Below are positions 1-11,002 of a stretch of DNA of 64,000 nt, piece by piece (the first letter of the stretch is position 1; the number at the start of each line of letters is the position of its first letter). A program made the translations under genes and the position numbers. The stretch covers positions 25,663,340 to 25,727,339 of the forward strand of contig OZ024794.1 in assembly GCA_964017045.1 (NCBI GenBank), given 5' to 3'. Origin of the DNA: Omphiscola glabra (taxonomy: Eukaryota > Mollusca > Gastropoda > Lymnaeidae). The notes beneath the pieces are model-generated. The model had not been told where the DNA came from. It saw only the letters and a list, made by a program, of their open reading frames with translations, and did no database searches.

Positions 1-350
1 TAAACAATTAACTTAATTAAAAACTTCAAATCCGAATGCATGCAATGTTTGTTCAGAACCCCAAACAAGTACCAGGTCTTATTTTACGGAGTGAACGTTT
101 CGTCTCAGCATGAAGTCTATACCTATTTCTTAACAGAGGTAGAATTTCCCTTCTGGGCCACAACATTTCGCTTGAGCAGCTATCATTTTAAAGGATAATA
201 AATGAAGGACTGCGTTCATGCCATGATAAATGTCATTTTTAGATCAAAAGAGGCTGAAACAAACACTGCAATTTCGTCTCTCGAGCAAATGTGGCCAAAA
301 GCGGGCCATGCTAACATTTATGCTGTTTCGATAACTCTATAATATTATGT
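1..350. other. AT-rich sequence with no recognised feature
   Basis: No ORF, repeat or transposon end was recognised here. 691-949 is likewise featureless AT-rich sequence. Confidence 0.6.
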
Positions 351-690
351 CATCCACTCACTTTTAAAGGAAACTCCATTGTAGGTGTCTAAGTTCAACT
401 CACGTTTAAAGGAACCTCCATTGTAGGTGTCTAAGTTCAACTCACGTTTAAAGGAAACTCCATTGTAGATGTCTATGTTCAACTCACGTTTAAAGGAAAC
501 TCCATTGTTGGTGTCTAATTTCAACTCACTTTTAAAGGAAACGCCACTGTTGGAGTCTAATTTCAACTCACGTTTAAAGGAAACTCCATTGTAGATGTCT
601 AAGTTCAACTCACGTTTAAAGGAAACTCCATTGTAGGTGTCTAATTTCAACTCACGTTTAAAGGAAACGCCACTGTAGGAGGCTAATTTA
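351..690. repeat. 42-bp tandem repeat, 8 copies
   Basis: The unit begins TTCAACTCACGTTTAAAGG and recurs every 42 bp, with the core TTTAAAGGAA eight times. Since 42 is a multiple of three, the minus strand stays open and gives a 14-residue repeat (ELNLDTYNGVSFKR). I see no start context or homology that would make this a gene. Confidence 0.9.
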
Positions 691-949
691 AAATTAATGT
701 CGCTGGTTTTTTTTTCATATTCGTTTTTACCATTTCAATGACAGTTTATATTTAATTCAATAATTGTCTAATTACTCTATATTCCTACTCTATCGCAAAT
801 CGTAACTTATGTATTATGTATCTAATATATGCATACGTATTTACACAAACTTATTCAATGACAACATAGGACGTGCACTTCTTGAAATATGTCGCATCGC
901 TTGTCTCTGATAGTGAACTTCTAAAACAACTAATTGGCAAATTAGTCTT

Positions 950-961
950 TCTTAACATATG
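950..961. repeat. left copy of a 12-bp direct repeat bounding the composite
   Basis: TCTTAACATATG here is repeated exactly at 11430-11441, just outside the last pyrimidine array. This may be a target-site duplication of the whole 10.4-kb block. Confidence 0.5.
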
Positions 962-995
962 ATAAAGATCTAAACTCAAAGAAATGAAGAACTCT

Positions 996-3422
996 TTTCT
1001 TCTCTCTCTCTATCTATCGCTCTCTTTCTTTAGGTCTTTCTCGTTAGGTCTCTCTCTATTGTACTCTCTGTCACTCTCTCTATCGCTCTCTCTTGCTCTC
1101 TCGTTCTCTCGAATCTCTGTATCACTCTTTATCCCGCTCTCTCCCTATCGCTCTCTCTCGATCGTTCTCTCTCGATCGCTCTCTTTCTCTATCGCTCTCT
1201 TTCTCTATCGCTCTCTTTCTCTATCGCTCGCACTCTATCGCTCTCTCTCTATCACTCTCTCTCTATCACTCTCTCTCTATCGCTCTTTTTCTCTATCGCT
1301 CTTTTTCTCTATCGCTCTCTTTCTCTATCGCTCTCTTTCTCTATCGCTCGCACTCTATCGCTCTCTCTCTATCACTCTCTCTCTATCACTCTCTCTCTCT
1401 ATCACTCTCTCTCTATCACTCTCTCTCTATCGCTCTTTTTCTCTATCGCTCTCTTTCTCTATCGCTCTCTTTCTCTATCACTCTCTCTCTATCACTCTCT
1501 TTCTCTATCACTCTCTCTCTATCACTCTCTCTCTATCGCTCTCTTTCTCTATCGCTCTCTTTCTCTATCACTCTCTCTCTATCACTCTCTTTCTCTATCA
1601 CTCTCTCTCTATCGCTCTCTCTCTATCACTCTCTCTCTATCAATCTCTTTCTCTATCACTCTCTCTCTATCACTCTCTTTCTCTATCACTCTCTTTCTCT
1701 ATCACTCTCTTTCTCTATCACTCTCTCTCTATCACTCTCTTTCTCTATCACTCTCTCTCTATCACTCTCTCTCTATCACTCTCTCTCTATCACTCTCTTT
1801 CTCTATCGCTCTCTTTCTCTATCACTCTCTCTCTATCACTCTCTTTCTCTATCACTCTCTCTCTATCGCTCTCTCTCTATCACTCTTTCTCTATCACTCT
1901 CTCTCTATCACTCTCTTTCTCTATCACTCTCTTTCTCTATCACTCTCTCTTTCTCTATCACTCTCTCTCTATCACTCTCTCTCTATCACTCTCTCTCTAT
2001 CACTCTCTCTCTATCACTCTCTCTCTATCGCTCTTTTTCTCTATCGCTCTCTTTCTCTATCGCTCTCTTTCTCTATCACTCTCTCTCTATCACTCTCTTT
2101 CTCTATCACTCTCTCTCTATCACTCTCTCTCTATCGCTCTCTTTCTCTATCGCTCTCTTTCTCTATCACTCTCTCTCTATCACTCTCTTTCTCTATCACT
2201 CTCTCTCTATCGCTCTCTCTCTATCACTCTCTCTCTATCACTCTCTTTCTCTATCACTCTCTCTCTATCACTCTCTTTCTCTATCACTCTCTTTCTCTAT
2301 CACTCTCTTTCTCTATCACTCTCTCTCTATCACTCTCTTTCTCTATCACTCTCTCTCTATCACTCTCTCTCTATCACTCTCTCTCTATCACTCTCTTTCT
2401 CTATCACTCTCTCTCTATCACTCTCTTTCTCTATCACTCTCTCTCTATCGCTCTCTCTCTATCACTCTTTCTCTATCACTCTCTCTCTATCACTCTCTTT
2501 CTCTATCACTCTCTTTCTCTATCACTCTCTCTTTCTCTATCACTCTCTCTCTATCACTCTCTTTCTCTATCACTCTCTCTCTATCACTCTCTCTCTATCA
2601 CTCTCTCTCTATCACTCTCTTTCTCTATCACTCTCTCTCTATCACTCTCTTTCTCTATCACTCTCTCTCTATCGCTCTCTCTCTATCACTCTCTTTCTCT
2701 ATCGCTCTCTCTCTATCACTCTCTTTCTCTATCACTCTCTTTCTCTATCACTCTCTTTCTCTATCGCTCTCTTTCTCTATCGCTCGCACTCTATCGCTCT
2801 CTCTCTATCACTCTCTTTCTCTATCACTCTCTCTCTATCACTCTCTTTCTCTATCGCTCTCTTTCTCTATCGCTCGCACTCTATCGCTCTCTCTCTATCA
2901 CTCTCTCTCTATCGCTCTTTTTCTCTATCGCTCTCTTTCTCTATCGCTCTCTTTCTCTATCGCTCTCTTTCTCTTTCGCTCTATTTCTATATCGCTCTCT
3001 TTCTCTATCGCTCTATTTCTATATCGCTCTCTTTCTCTATCGCTCTATTTCTATATCGCTCTCTTTCTCTATCGCTCTCTTTCTCTATCGCTCTATTTCT
3101 ATATCGCTCTATTTCTATATCACTCTCTTTCTATATCGCTCTCTCTCTATCGCTCTCTCTCTATCGCTCTCTCTCTATCGATCTCTCTCTATCGCTCTCT
3201 CTCTATCGTTCTCTCTACGGCTCTCTCTATCGTTCTCTCTACGGCTCTCTCTCTATCGCTCTCTCTCTATCGCTCTCTATCGCTCTCTATCGCTCTCTTT
3301 CTTTATCGCTCTTGTCCTCTATCGCTCTCTCTATCGCTCTCTTTCTCTATCGCTCTCTTTCTCTATCGCTCGCTCTATCGCTCTCTTTCTCTATCGCTCT
3401 CTTTCTCTATCGCTCTCTCTCT
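996..3422. repeat. 2.4-kb pyrimidine array of CTCTATCRCTCTCT-type units
   Basis: The array mixes 12-, 14- and 16-bp units built from CTCTATCG/A, CTCTCT and CTCTTT. Nearly every plus-strand base is C or T apart from the ATCG/ATCA steps. Landmark variants recur about 0.6 kb apart (CACTCTTTCTC near 1881 and 2463; CGCTCTTTTTC near 1432 and 2028), which suggests higher-order units. The left end is more degenerate (TTAGGTCTTTC). It abuts the 3' end of the non-LTR copy at 3423. Two long plus-strand frames across it are composition artefacts. Confidence 0.97.
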
Positions 3423-3452
3423 GAAATATTACATTCATTGGAAAGGGCCGAG

Positions 3453-3917
3453 CTAATGATCTTTTATGGCCCCGGCAAGTAAGGTACAGGCCTGCCTCAT
3501 CTGGTGGGCAGTCCCGTAAATCAGACTCTCGACATGGTTGGATGGGAGGACCCCATTCACGCCAGTCGCCAGCGTTGAGCCCTCGGCTAGAAGGTGCTCG
3601 ATTGTCTCCGGTGCCTGACCACAGTGGCCGCAGCTCGGGTCCCGCACTGGGTGCAACCTATTCAGATTGCTTCGGGTAGGGCAATGCTCTGTTCTCATTA
3701 GGGTGATGAGACTCTGGTGGTGGCGTTTAAGACTCCACCACTCATCGCATTTGCGGTTGTTTTTGGGCATGTTCCGATAAAGCTTACGGGCCGTGTTCAC
3801 CTGTTCCCATTCTTTTAACCACTTCTCGTGGCAGAGGTCCTTAATCCAGGCTTGGGCCCCCAGTTGGGTCATTGGCCGGTTAGGTTGAGGCTCTGTCTTG
3901 TGGTGGAATCCCCGCAT
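3453..3917 (-). pseudogene. C-terminal Cys/His segment of non-LTR copy A1
   Basis: Includes HCPTRSNLNRLHPVRDPSCGHCGQAPETIEHLL. The pattern C-x2-C-x7-H is present, but the fourth ligand is Gly (AEGST), where copy A2 has Cys (AECST). The knuckle is therefore damaged here. Such C-terminal knuckles bind nucleic acid in related elements. Confidence 0.8.
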
Positions 3918-4284
3918 GTCCTGGGATCCATTGAAGGGTCAATTGGCTTCCGTGTGACTGTATGTCTCGCACGAGCTCGAGCTCCATAATTGCGTTCACC
4001 ATTTTCGTGTTCATAGAGCTCCTCTTCACAATTTCCAGAGCACATTGTGAATCGGTGAACACTACGATGGGTGGAAGTGGTTTGCGTCTAGCTAGTCTGC
4101 GGCGCACTTGTTTCAAGCCCATCAATATAGCCTCTATCTCTGCATCAGTTGCAGTGCTATTTGTGCCACTTGGGCCTGAAATCTCCTCAGCTGGAGGTAT
4201 CCCCTTAGGATACTGGATGAGTGCACCGTAACCCGCCCGCTTTTCGCTGGCGAGATAGGAGCCGTCTGTGAAGACTTGTACCAT
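3880..4284 (-). pseudogene. RNase H domain of non-LTR copy A1
   Basis: Motifs VFTDGSYLASEKRAGYG, ATDAEIEAI, VVFTDSQCALE and LQWIPGHAGI carry the catalytic D, E, D and the His-loop of RNase HI. RNase H removes RNA from the hybrid; in non-LTR elements it occurs in the I group. The end (PPQDRAST) is frameshifted before the last Asp. Confidence 0.9.
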
Positions 4285-4310
4285 GTCGTCTCCAAAGGCC
4301 TCAATTGTCT

Positions 4311-4646
4311 CTAGTGCGGCTCCCTTTTGCTCATTTTGGGGCTCGACTTAGTAGCTGCTGTGTGTGACAGGGTCAGACGAACATCAGGAGGTTCGCAGCT
4401 ATCCTGGGGTGATCTCTCCTGGATCAGGCGTATTTTCTCCTTGTTTTCTGGTAAAGGGTGCTTATTCTCGAGTGAATAGACCGCATCCATAAAGAAGGGT
4501 CTCTTAAGCCTTGTCCGCTTTACCCAGCGGTCTTGAAGTTGAAAACAGGGTTCCGTCTTTTCCATTCGACGGTAACGCTCAACGGTCGTCAGGATAGCCT
4601 TGTCCCTCCTGATGTGGAGTGGTTCTATGTCTGAAATAATTTCCAC
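4311..4646 (-). pseudogene. segment between RT thumb and RNase H, non-LTR copy A1
   Basis: 111 residues with EPLHIRRDKAILTTVERYRR, a segment also present in copies A2 and B1. It lies between thumb and RNase H in this family and has no recognised function. Confidence 0.75.
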
Positions 4647-5715
4647 AGCAGCCGTGGGTGTGGTACGTAACGCCCCACATACAAATCTTAGAGCTAGATT
4701 TTTGTATCCGATCCAGATCCTCTAGAGCCGTACGGCTTGCGAAGGCCTGAACCGGGAGGCTGTAGTCAATGGCACCTCTTACACTCCCAAGGTAAAGAGC
4801 TCTCAGGAGTCTAGCATCGGCTCCCCAGGTAGTGCTGGCAAGTTTTTTGACCAGGCTGAGTTTGGACGTGGCTCGAGCGCCGAGTTCCCGTACGTGGTTA
4901 TGCAGATGGAGTTTCTGGTCCAGCTTTATACCCAGATACGTGGGTGACTTGTCCCATTTTAGTGACTTCCCGCAGATGTGAAGATCAATATCTTCTTTGA
5001 GCACTTTCCTACCATTAGTGAACAATGTATATACGGTCTTCTCCGCATTCACCACCAATCTCCATTTCCGAGCATAATCCTGTATCTGAGTGAGATCATT
5101 TTGCAGCCGGCTCTGCAATTGCTGGATGGATTTGCCCGAGCTCCAGATGGTCTAATCATCCGCGAACATTGTGTTCTTCGTTAGCAAATATGACTGCAGG
5201 TCTTGCACGTACGCCAGGAACACGGTGCAGCTCAAGGCCGACCCCTGCGGGAGTCCGTCCTCGAGTGCACACATGTTCGAAACCTTGTCCCCTACACGGG
5301 TGGATATCGTACGGTTTGATAGAAAAGAATGAATCCACCTGTGCATATTGGCTGTTACTCCGAGCTGTTGCAACTTGTACAGCAGACCTACCCTCCAGAC
5401 TTTATCGTAAGCGTTCTGGAGGTCAAAGAACACCGCGACAGTATGATTCTTCATCTGAAGTTCATTGGTGGTGCTTTGGATAAACTGGATCACTTGATCC
5501 ATAGGCTGCCTCCCCTTGCGGAAGCCGCCTTGGTTGGTAGGGATGCTCTTGGTTCGTTCCAAGAACCAATAGAGTCTTGCGTTCACCATTCGCTCTGCTA
5601 CTTTTCCGACACACGATGTGAGGGAAATAGGCCGGTAGCTAGACAATTGATCACTTGGTTTCCCCTCTTTGGGAATTAATGTGCGTTTTCCCGTTTTGCC
5701 CAAATGTGTGAGCAT
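4579..5715 (-). pseudogene. reverse transcriptase of non-LTR copy A1, stop after FADD
   Basis: RT blocks: PKEGKPSDQLSSYRPISL, GGFRKGRQPMDQV, AVFFDLQNAYDKVW, GLPQGSALS and MFADD. The aspartates of the polymerase site (FDLQNAYD and FADD) are present, but TAG follows FADD at once (about 5150). The thumb continues in another frame (4579-5118: KWRLVVNAEKTVYTLF, YLGIKLDQ). A deletion removes about 26 residues upstream of PKEGKP. Confidence 0.92.
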
Positions 5716-5746
5716 TTCATTACAGACTCTGTCGGGTCCTGGAGCT

Positions 5747-6358
5747 TTACCTTTTTTTCCACTTTCCTAGGGCCGTTTGCAACTCGGCCATTGTAAAGGG
5801 TGCCGTGAAAGCCTCTTGGTGTGGGCCCACTCGTTGGGCTCTGCTTCCAGCCTTTCGGAGTTTCCTGATGGTCCGGCTTTCGTCAGTGTCTCTGGCGCTT
5901 TTGCTCACTCTAGCAAAATGTTTGTTAAGTGCTTCGGCGCGCTTAGCACAGCTAGCCTCTGTGCCAGTTGATGTTTTAAGGGGGCGGATGTTCCGCTGCT
6001 TCCCCATGCCAGAGAGGTTATCTAGTAATCGCCAGACCTTCCTTCCGTCCGAGAGGTTGAGGTTTCCACACGTAGTTTCCCACTTGGACTTTTTTACCCT
6101 AAAGACTTCGGCACGGATTTGGGCCGTCAAAAGGTTATACGCTGCTCGAACTGCAGGTGTTTTCCTCTTTGCGGCCTTCCTCCGTGCTTTTGCTCTTTTC
6201 TCCACCAGCGCCTTCAGAGTCTTGTTCCAGTAAGGTCTGAAGGTTTGTTTTCCGTTCGTTCTCAGAATTGTTCTCCTTGCCGCCTCGAGAATCTTGCTTA
6301 TGAGGAGCTCGTACTCCACATTTAAATCGTTCGGTCTTGTTGCATGGGATTCAGCCAA
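5747..6358 (-). pseudogene. endonuclease-RT linker of non-LTR copy A1
   Basis: 203 residues rich in Lys and Arg (EKRAKARRKAAKRKT). KQTFRPYWNKTLKALVEKR is a segment shared by all the non-LTR fragments in the window. It ends TMAELQTALGKWKKR, just upstream of the KAPGPD motif. Confidence 0.85.
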
Positions 6359-7089
6359 ACTGGCTTCGACCTCTGTTTTCGTATTTTTCGAAGGCGTGCC
6401 TTGGTGGTAGCTAACAAAATTCTGAGGAGGATCGGTTTATGATCGCTCCCAACCTCATCCAAGACCTCCAGACTGAGGTTGGACTCAAGGTCCGCTGAAA
6501 TGAGCGTCAGATCTGATCGGTACTCCGTACTTAGTCCTGTATGTAATAGTGTGGGCACACTATTTTCGTCTTGTAAGCGGATGAGGTTGGTAGTGAGACA
6601 CAGGTCCTCCACGTAACGTCCCGACGCGTTACGTTCAACATACCCCCAGTCCGGTGACTGGGCGTTAAAATCCCCAGCAATTATTTTCCTCTGAAAATTT
6701 ATGTTATCGCCGATCGGGAGACTGATCGGGTTGCGGGGTGTGTTGTAAACGTTAGTTATTTCAAAATATTGTGTATTTTTGAAAATTTTGATGGTGAGGG
6801 TGTCAGTGCCTTGGCACGACTTCACCTCAAGCAGTTCCATCGGTATGGAGTTTTTGACTGCTTTGGCCAGACCTCTGCAATTTCTGCACTTGCATTGGTA
6901 GAGGGAGTAACCTGTGATATGGAACTTCTTACCTTTAAGTAGAGTCTCTTGGAAGAGTGCTACGTCCACATCCCACTCGTGGAGTAGCTTGGTGATCTCT
7001 CCTCCCTTCTGTCTTCTGCCACAGACATTCAGTTGTATTATCGATAGGTAAGTGGGGGGGGGGGCGAACCTTAGCGCCACGCATGCCAC
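6322..7089 (-). pseudogene. AP-like endonuclease domain of non-LTR copy A1
   Basis: The 255-residue frame contains the endonuclease blocks in order: LSIIQLNVCG, ALFQETLL, NVYNTPRN, IIAGDFNAQSPDWG, DLTLISA and GSDHKPILL. These are the metal-binding and catalytic motifs of APE-type endonucleases, which nick target DNA for target-primed reverse transcription. All key motif residues are present. The frame shifts after LRKIRKQRS. Confidence 0.9.
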
Positions 7090-7339
7090 GTTCAGTAGTT
7101 TTGTCCCCCGTCAGCCTGTCCCCCGACGCTGACGGAAGAGGATTTTGGATTTCCAACCCAGGGGCAGTGATTTCGTCCCCCGCTAACCTGTCCCCGGACA
7201 CTAGCGAAGAAGGCATTGACTGAGTTGCCAGCTCCATGTTTAAAATTCTAATTGTACTTGCCATGTGTACTTTGCCGGGCTGTGAAGAACGCTTACCCCC
7301 CTTAAGGGCTAGCTTTGCGTCGCTAGTCCCCTTTCCCAA
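7065..7339 (-). pseudogene. N-terminal reading frame of non-LTR copy A1
   Basis: A short frame ahead of the endonuclease. It reads SGDRLAGDEIT and SGDRLTGDKTT (an internal duplication) up to RGMRGAKVRPPP, and then the endonuclease continues in another frame. The switch falls at an 11-base C run on the coding strand (7054-7064). Copy A2 conserves the protein (SGDRL, QNPLPS, RGM-GAK) and the switch. The role is unknown; it could be the true N-terminus of the polyprotein. Confidence 0.55.
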
Positions 7340-7490
7340 GGGGTCATTCGGTCAGGACATTAGGCTTTAAGCCGGGTTGTTTAGTTTCAGGTGGTCACCT
7401 CTACCCTACTCGTCTGCCACGCCACGTAGAGGCACAACCCTTGTGGACGCCTTCGAGTTTCTTCGAAGACACGTTCTTCTCGAACCAGCG

Positions 7491-7634
7491 CTCTCTCTCT
7501 CTATCGCTCTCTCTCTCTCTCTATCGCTCTCTCTCTCTATCGCTCTCTCTCTCTCTATCGCTCTCTTTCTCTATCGCTCTCTTTCTCTATCGCTCTCTTT
7601 CTCTATAGCTCTCTTTCTATATCGCTCTCTTTCT
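7491..7634. repeat. pyrimidine array between the two A-type retrotransposons
   Basis: About 144 bp of CTCTATCGCTCTCT and CTTTCTCTATCG units, the same motif as 996-3422. It separates the 5' end of copy A1 (7490) from the 3' end of copy A2 (7635). Confidence 0.95.
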
Positions 7635-7662
7635 GAAATATTAGTCACGCAAAAGGACCGAG

Positions 7663-7908
7663 CTATCGCTCTTTTATGGCCCTGTCAAGTATGGTACAGG
7701 CCTGCCTCATCTGGTGGGCAGTCCCGTAAATCAGACTCTCGACATGGTTGGCCAGGAGGACCCCAATCTCGCCAGTCGCCAGCGTTGAGCACTCGGCTAG
7801 AAGGTGTTCGATCGTCTCCGGTGCCAGTCCACAATGACGGCAGCTCGGGTCCCGCACTGGGTGCAACCTATTCAGATTGCTTCGGGTAGGGCAATGCTCT
7901 GTTCTCAT
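7663..7908 (-). pseudogene. C-terminal Cys/His segment of non-LTR copy A2
   Basis: DPSCRHCGLAPETIEHLLAECST keeps a full C-x2-C-x7-H-x5-C spacing, unlike copy A1. It is cut off from the rest of the polyprotein by the RNase H deletion and frameshifts. Confidence 0.8.
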
Positions 7909-8290
7909 TAGGGTGATGAGACTCTGCTGGTGGCGTTTAAGACTCCACCATTGATCGCCTTTGCGGTTGTTTCAAGGGATGCTACGTTAAAGTTTTCGGG
8001 CTGTGTTCCCCTGTTAACATTCTTTTAACCATTCCTCATGGAAGAGGTCCTTAATCCAGGCTTGGCCCCCTTGTTGGGTCATTGGCTCGTTAGGTTATGG
8101 CTGGGAAGAGCCTTGCCTCGCGAGACAGTCGGATCTGTCTTGTGGCTCGGTCGTCAGGATAGCTTGACCCTGCTGATGTGGAGTGGTTCTATGACTGAGA
8201 TAATTTCCACAGCAGCCGTGGTTGTGGTACGTAAGGCCCCTCATACCAATCTGTGAGCTAGATTTTGTATCCGGTCAAGACCCTCTAGAG

Positions 8291-8477
8291 CAGCGGTTCT
8301 CAACCTTCCTATGGTCGCGACCCCTTAATACAATTCATCGTGTTGTGGCGACCCCCCCCCCCCCAACCACACAATTATTTTCGTTTATACTTAATAAACA
8401 ATAGAGCATATGTGTTTTCAGGTGGTCTTTTTGTGCGACCCCAAAAGAGGTCGTGACCCACAGGTTGAGAACCGTTG
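8291..8477. mobile_element. SPIN-like hAT MITE inserted in copy A2
   Basis: Ends CAGCGGTTCTCAACCTT and AGGTTGAGAACCGTTG form a 16-bp terminal inverted repeat. It is flanked by a perfect 8-bp duplication CTCTAGAG (8283-8290 and 8478-8485), typical of hAT transposons. The terminal sequence matches the SPIN (SPACE INVADERS) non-autonomous elements as I know them. The element is 187 bp with an internal run of about 13 C, and has no coding capacity. Confidence 0.9.
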
Positions 8478-8807
8478 CTCTAGAGCCATACGGCTTGCGA
8501 AGGCCTGAACCGGGAGGCTGTAGTCCAGGGCACCTCTTACACTCCCGAGATAGAGAGCTCTCAGGAGTATTGCGTCAGCTCCCCAGGTAGTGCAAGCTAG
8601 TTTTTTAACCAGACTGAGTTTAAATGTGGCTCGAGCTACGAGTTCACGTACGTGGTTATGAATTTGGAGTTTTTGGTCCAACTTTATCCCCAGATACGTG
8701 AGTGATTTGTCCCATTTGAGTGATTTCCCGCAAATATGAAGATCAATTTTAATCTTTGAGCACTTTCCTACCATTAGTGAATAATGTATAGATGGTCTTT
8801 TTCGCAT
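8418..8807 (-). pseudogene. RT thumb of non-LTR copy A2, ending in the SPIN insertion
   Basis: Contains IDLHICGKSLKWDKSLTYLG and KLACTTWGADAILL, the thumb of this family. The frame runs out of retrotransposon sequence into the inserted MITE at ALEQRFST. Confidence 0.85.
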
Positions 8808-10607
8808 TCACCACCAATCTCCATTTCCGAGCATAGTCTTGTATCTCGGTGAGATCTTGTTGCTGCCGGCTCTGCAATTGCTGGATGGATTTGCCCGAGC
8901 TCCAGATTGCCAAACATCCGCGAACATTGTTTTCTTTGTTACCAAAAGTGACTGCAGGTCTTGCACGTACGCCAGGAACAAGGTGCAGCTCAAGGCTGAT
9001 CCCTGCGGGAGTCCGTCCTCGAGTGCACACATGTTCGAAACCTTGTCCCCTACACGGGTGGATATCATACGATTTGATAGAAAAGAGTGAATCCACCTGT
9101 GCATATTGGCTGTCATTCCGAGCTGTTGCAACTTGTACAGCAGACCTGCCCTCCAGACTTTGTCGTAAGCGTTCTGGAGGTCAAAGAACACCGCGAAAGT
9201 ATGATTCTTCATCTGAAGCTCATTGGTGGTGCTTTGGATAAACTCGAACACTTGATCCATAGGCTGCCTCCCCTTGCGGAAGCCGCCTATTTTGGTAGGG
9301 ATGCTCTTGGTTAGTTCCAAGAACCAATAGAGTCTTGCGTTAACCATTCGCTCTGCTACTTTTCCGACACACGATGTGGGGGAAATAGACCGGTAGCTAG
9401 ACAGTTGGTCAGTTGGTTTACCCTCTTTGGGAATATTGACAATCACCTCTTTTTGCCATGCCTTTGGCAAGACGCCTGATGTCCAGGTTTTGTTGATAAA
9501 GTCTAGTAATGCACGTTTTCCTGTCTTGCCCAAATGTGTTAGCATCTCATTACAGACTCTGTCCGGACCTGGAGCTTTACCTGTTTTGCACTTTCCTAGG
9601 GCCGTCAGCAACTCGGCCATTGTAAAAGGTGCCGTGAAGGCCTCTTGGTGTGGGCCCACTCGTTGGGCTCTGCTTCCAACCTTCCGGAGTTTCTTGATTG
9701 CCCTAAAGACTTCGGCACGGACTTGGCCCGTCAAGAGGTTGTACGCTGCTCGAGCTGCAGGCTTTTTCTTCTTGATAACCTTCCTCCGTGCTTTTGCTCT
9801 TTTCTCCACCAGCGCCTTGACAGTCTTGTTCCAGTAAGGTCTGAAGGTTTGTTTTCCATTTGTTCTCGGAATTGTTCTTTTTGCCGCATCGAGAATTTTG
9901 CTTATGAGGAACTCGTACTCTACCTGTAAATCATTCGGTCTTGTTGCATGGATCTCAACCAGGCTGGTTTCGACCTCTGTTTCGTACTTAGCCCAATTTG
10001 CGTTACAAAACTGCCAGTGCCTTTTCCGAAGGCGTTCCGTGGTGGTAGCTAGCAAAATTCTGAGGAGGATCGGTTTATGGTCCCTTCCGACCTCATCCAA
10101 GACTACCAGACTGAGCTTGGACTCGAGGTCTGCTGAGATGAGCGTCAGGTCTGGTCGGGACTCCGTGCTTAGTCCTGTATGCAATAGTGTGGGCACACTA
10201 TTTGCTTCTTGCAAGCGGATGAGGTTGGTAGTGAGGCACAGATCCTCCACGTAACGTCCCGATGCGTTACGCTCAACATACCCCCATTCCAGTGACTGTG
10301 CGTTGAAGTCTCCAGCTATGATTTTCCTCTGAAAATTTAGATTCTCACGGATCGGGAGACTGATTGGATTTCGGAGTGTGTTGTAAACATATGTCAATTC
10401 AAAATACTGGTTGTTTTTGAATACTCTGATGGTGAGGGTGTAAGTGCCTTGGCACGACTTCACCTGAAGCAATTCCATCGGTAGGGAATTTTTGACTGCT
10501 GTGGCCAGCCCTCTGCAGTTCGTACACTTGCAGTGGTAAAGGGAATAACCTGTAATATGGAAGCTCTTACCTTTTAGTGGAGCCTCTTGGAAGAGTGCTA
10601 CGTCCAC
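8808..10607 (-). pseudogene. endonuclease-RT polyprotein of non-LTR copy A2
   Basis: 599 residues. The endonuclease has ALFQEAPLKG, IIAGDFNAQS and GRDHKPILL; the Ser of the SDH motif is Arg. RT has GKAPGPDRVCNEM, PKEGKPTDQLSSYR, FFDLQNAYDKVW and GLPQGSALS. The catalytic box reads FADVWQ: one base is missing where A1 has GATGATT, so the second Asp is lost and the frame shifts. An in-frame TAG (about 10625) lies just upstream of the first Met used. Confidence 0.92.
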
Positions 10608-10918
10608 GTCCCACTCGTGGAGTATCTAGGTGATCTCTCCTCCCTTTTGTCTGATGCCACAGACATTCAATTGAATAATCGATAGGTAAGGGGGGGGGGG
10701 GGCGATCCTTGGCGCCAGTCATGCCACGTACAGTAGCTATATCCTCCGTCAACCTGTCCCCCGACGTTGACGGAAGAGGATTCTGGTTGTCCAATCCAAG
10801 GGCAGTAATCTCGTCTCGCGCTAGCCTGTCCCCGGACACTAGCGAAGAAGGCAGTAACTGATTTTGCCAGCTCCATGTTTATAAGTCTCATTGTACTTGC
10901 CTTAATGTACTGTGGGTC

Positions 10919-11002
10919 TGGGAAGAACGCTTCCCCCAGTGGGAAGAACGCTTCCCCCACTGGGAAGAACGCTTCCCCCACTGGGAAGAACGCTTCCCCC
11001 AC
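10919..11002. repeat. 21-bp tandem repeat, 4 copies, near the 5' end of copy A2
   Basis: TGGGAAGAACGCTTCCCCCA-type units, in frame as GEAFFPV on the minus strand. Copy A1 has one diverged unit at the matching place (near 7285), so the array arose by local expansion. Confidence 0.9.

Larger units (their letters stand above)
3423..7490 (-). mobile_element. I-type non-LTR retrotransposon, copy A1 (EN-RT-RNase H-Cys/His), decayed
   Basis: On the minus strand the order is: leader of about 150 bp, short N-terminal reading frame, AP endonuclease, linker, reverse transcriptase, thumb, RNase H, and a C-terminal Cys/His segment. EN upstream, RNase H downstream and no LTRs place it in the I/Jockey superfamily, comparable to I-type elements of snails. 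No separate gag ORF with zinc knuckles is seen. The 3' end (CTGAAATATTA on plus) joins the array at 3422; the 5' end joins the array at 7491. Frames are broken by shifts and by a stop after the catalytic FADD. Compared with copy A2 it lacks about 26 residues before the RT PKEGKP motif. Confidence 0.92.

Noticed and set aside
984..3482. Two plus-strand ORFs of 832 and 787 codons rich in Leu, Ser, Tyr and Arg
   Set aside because: They are overlapping frames of the pyrimidine array. The length comes from absence of stop-forming bases, and both frames read the same low-complexity pattern.
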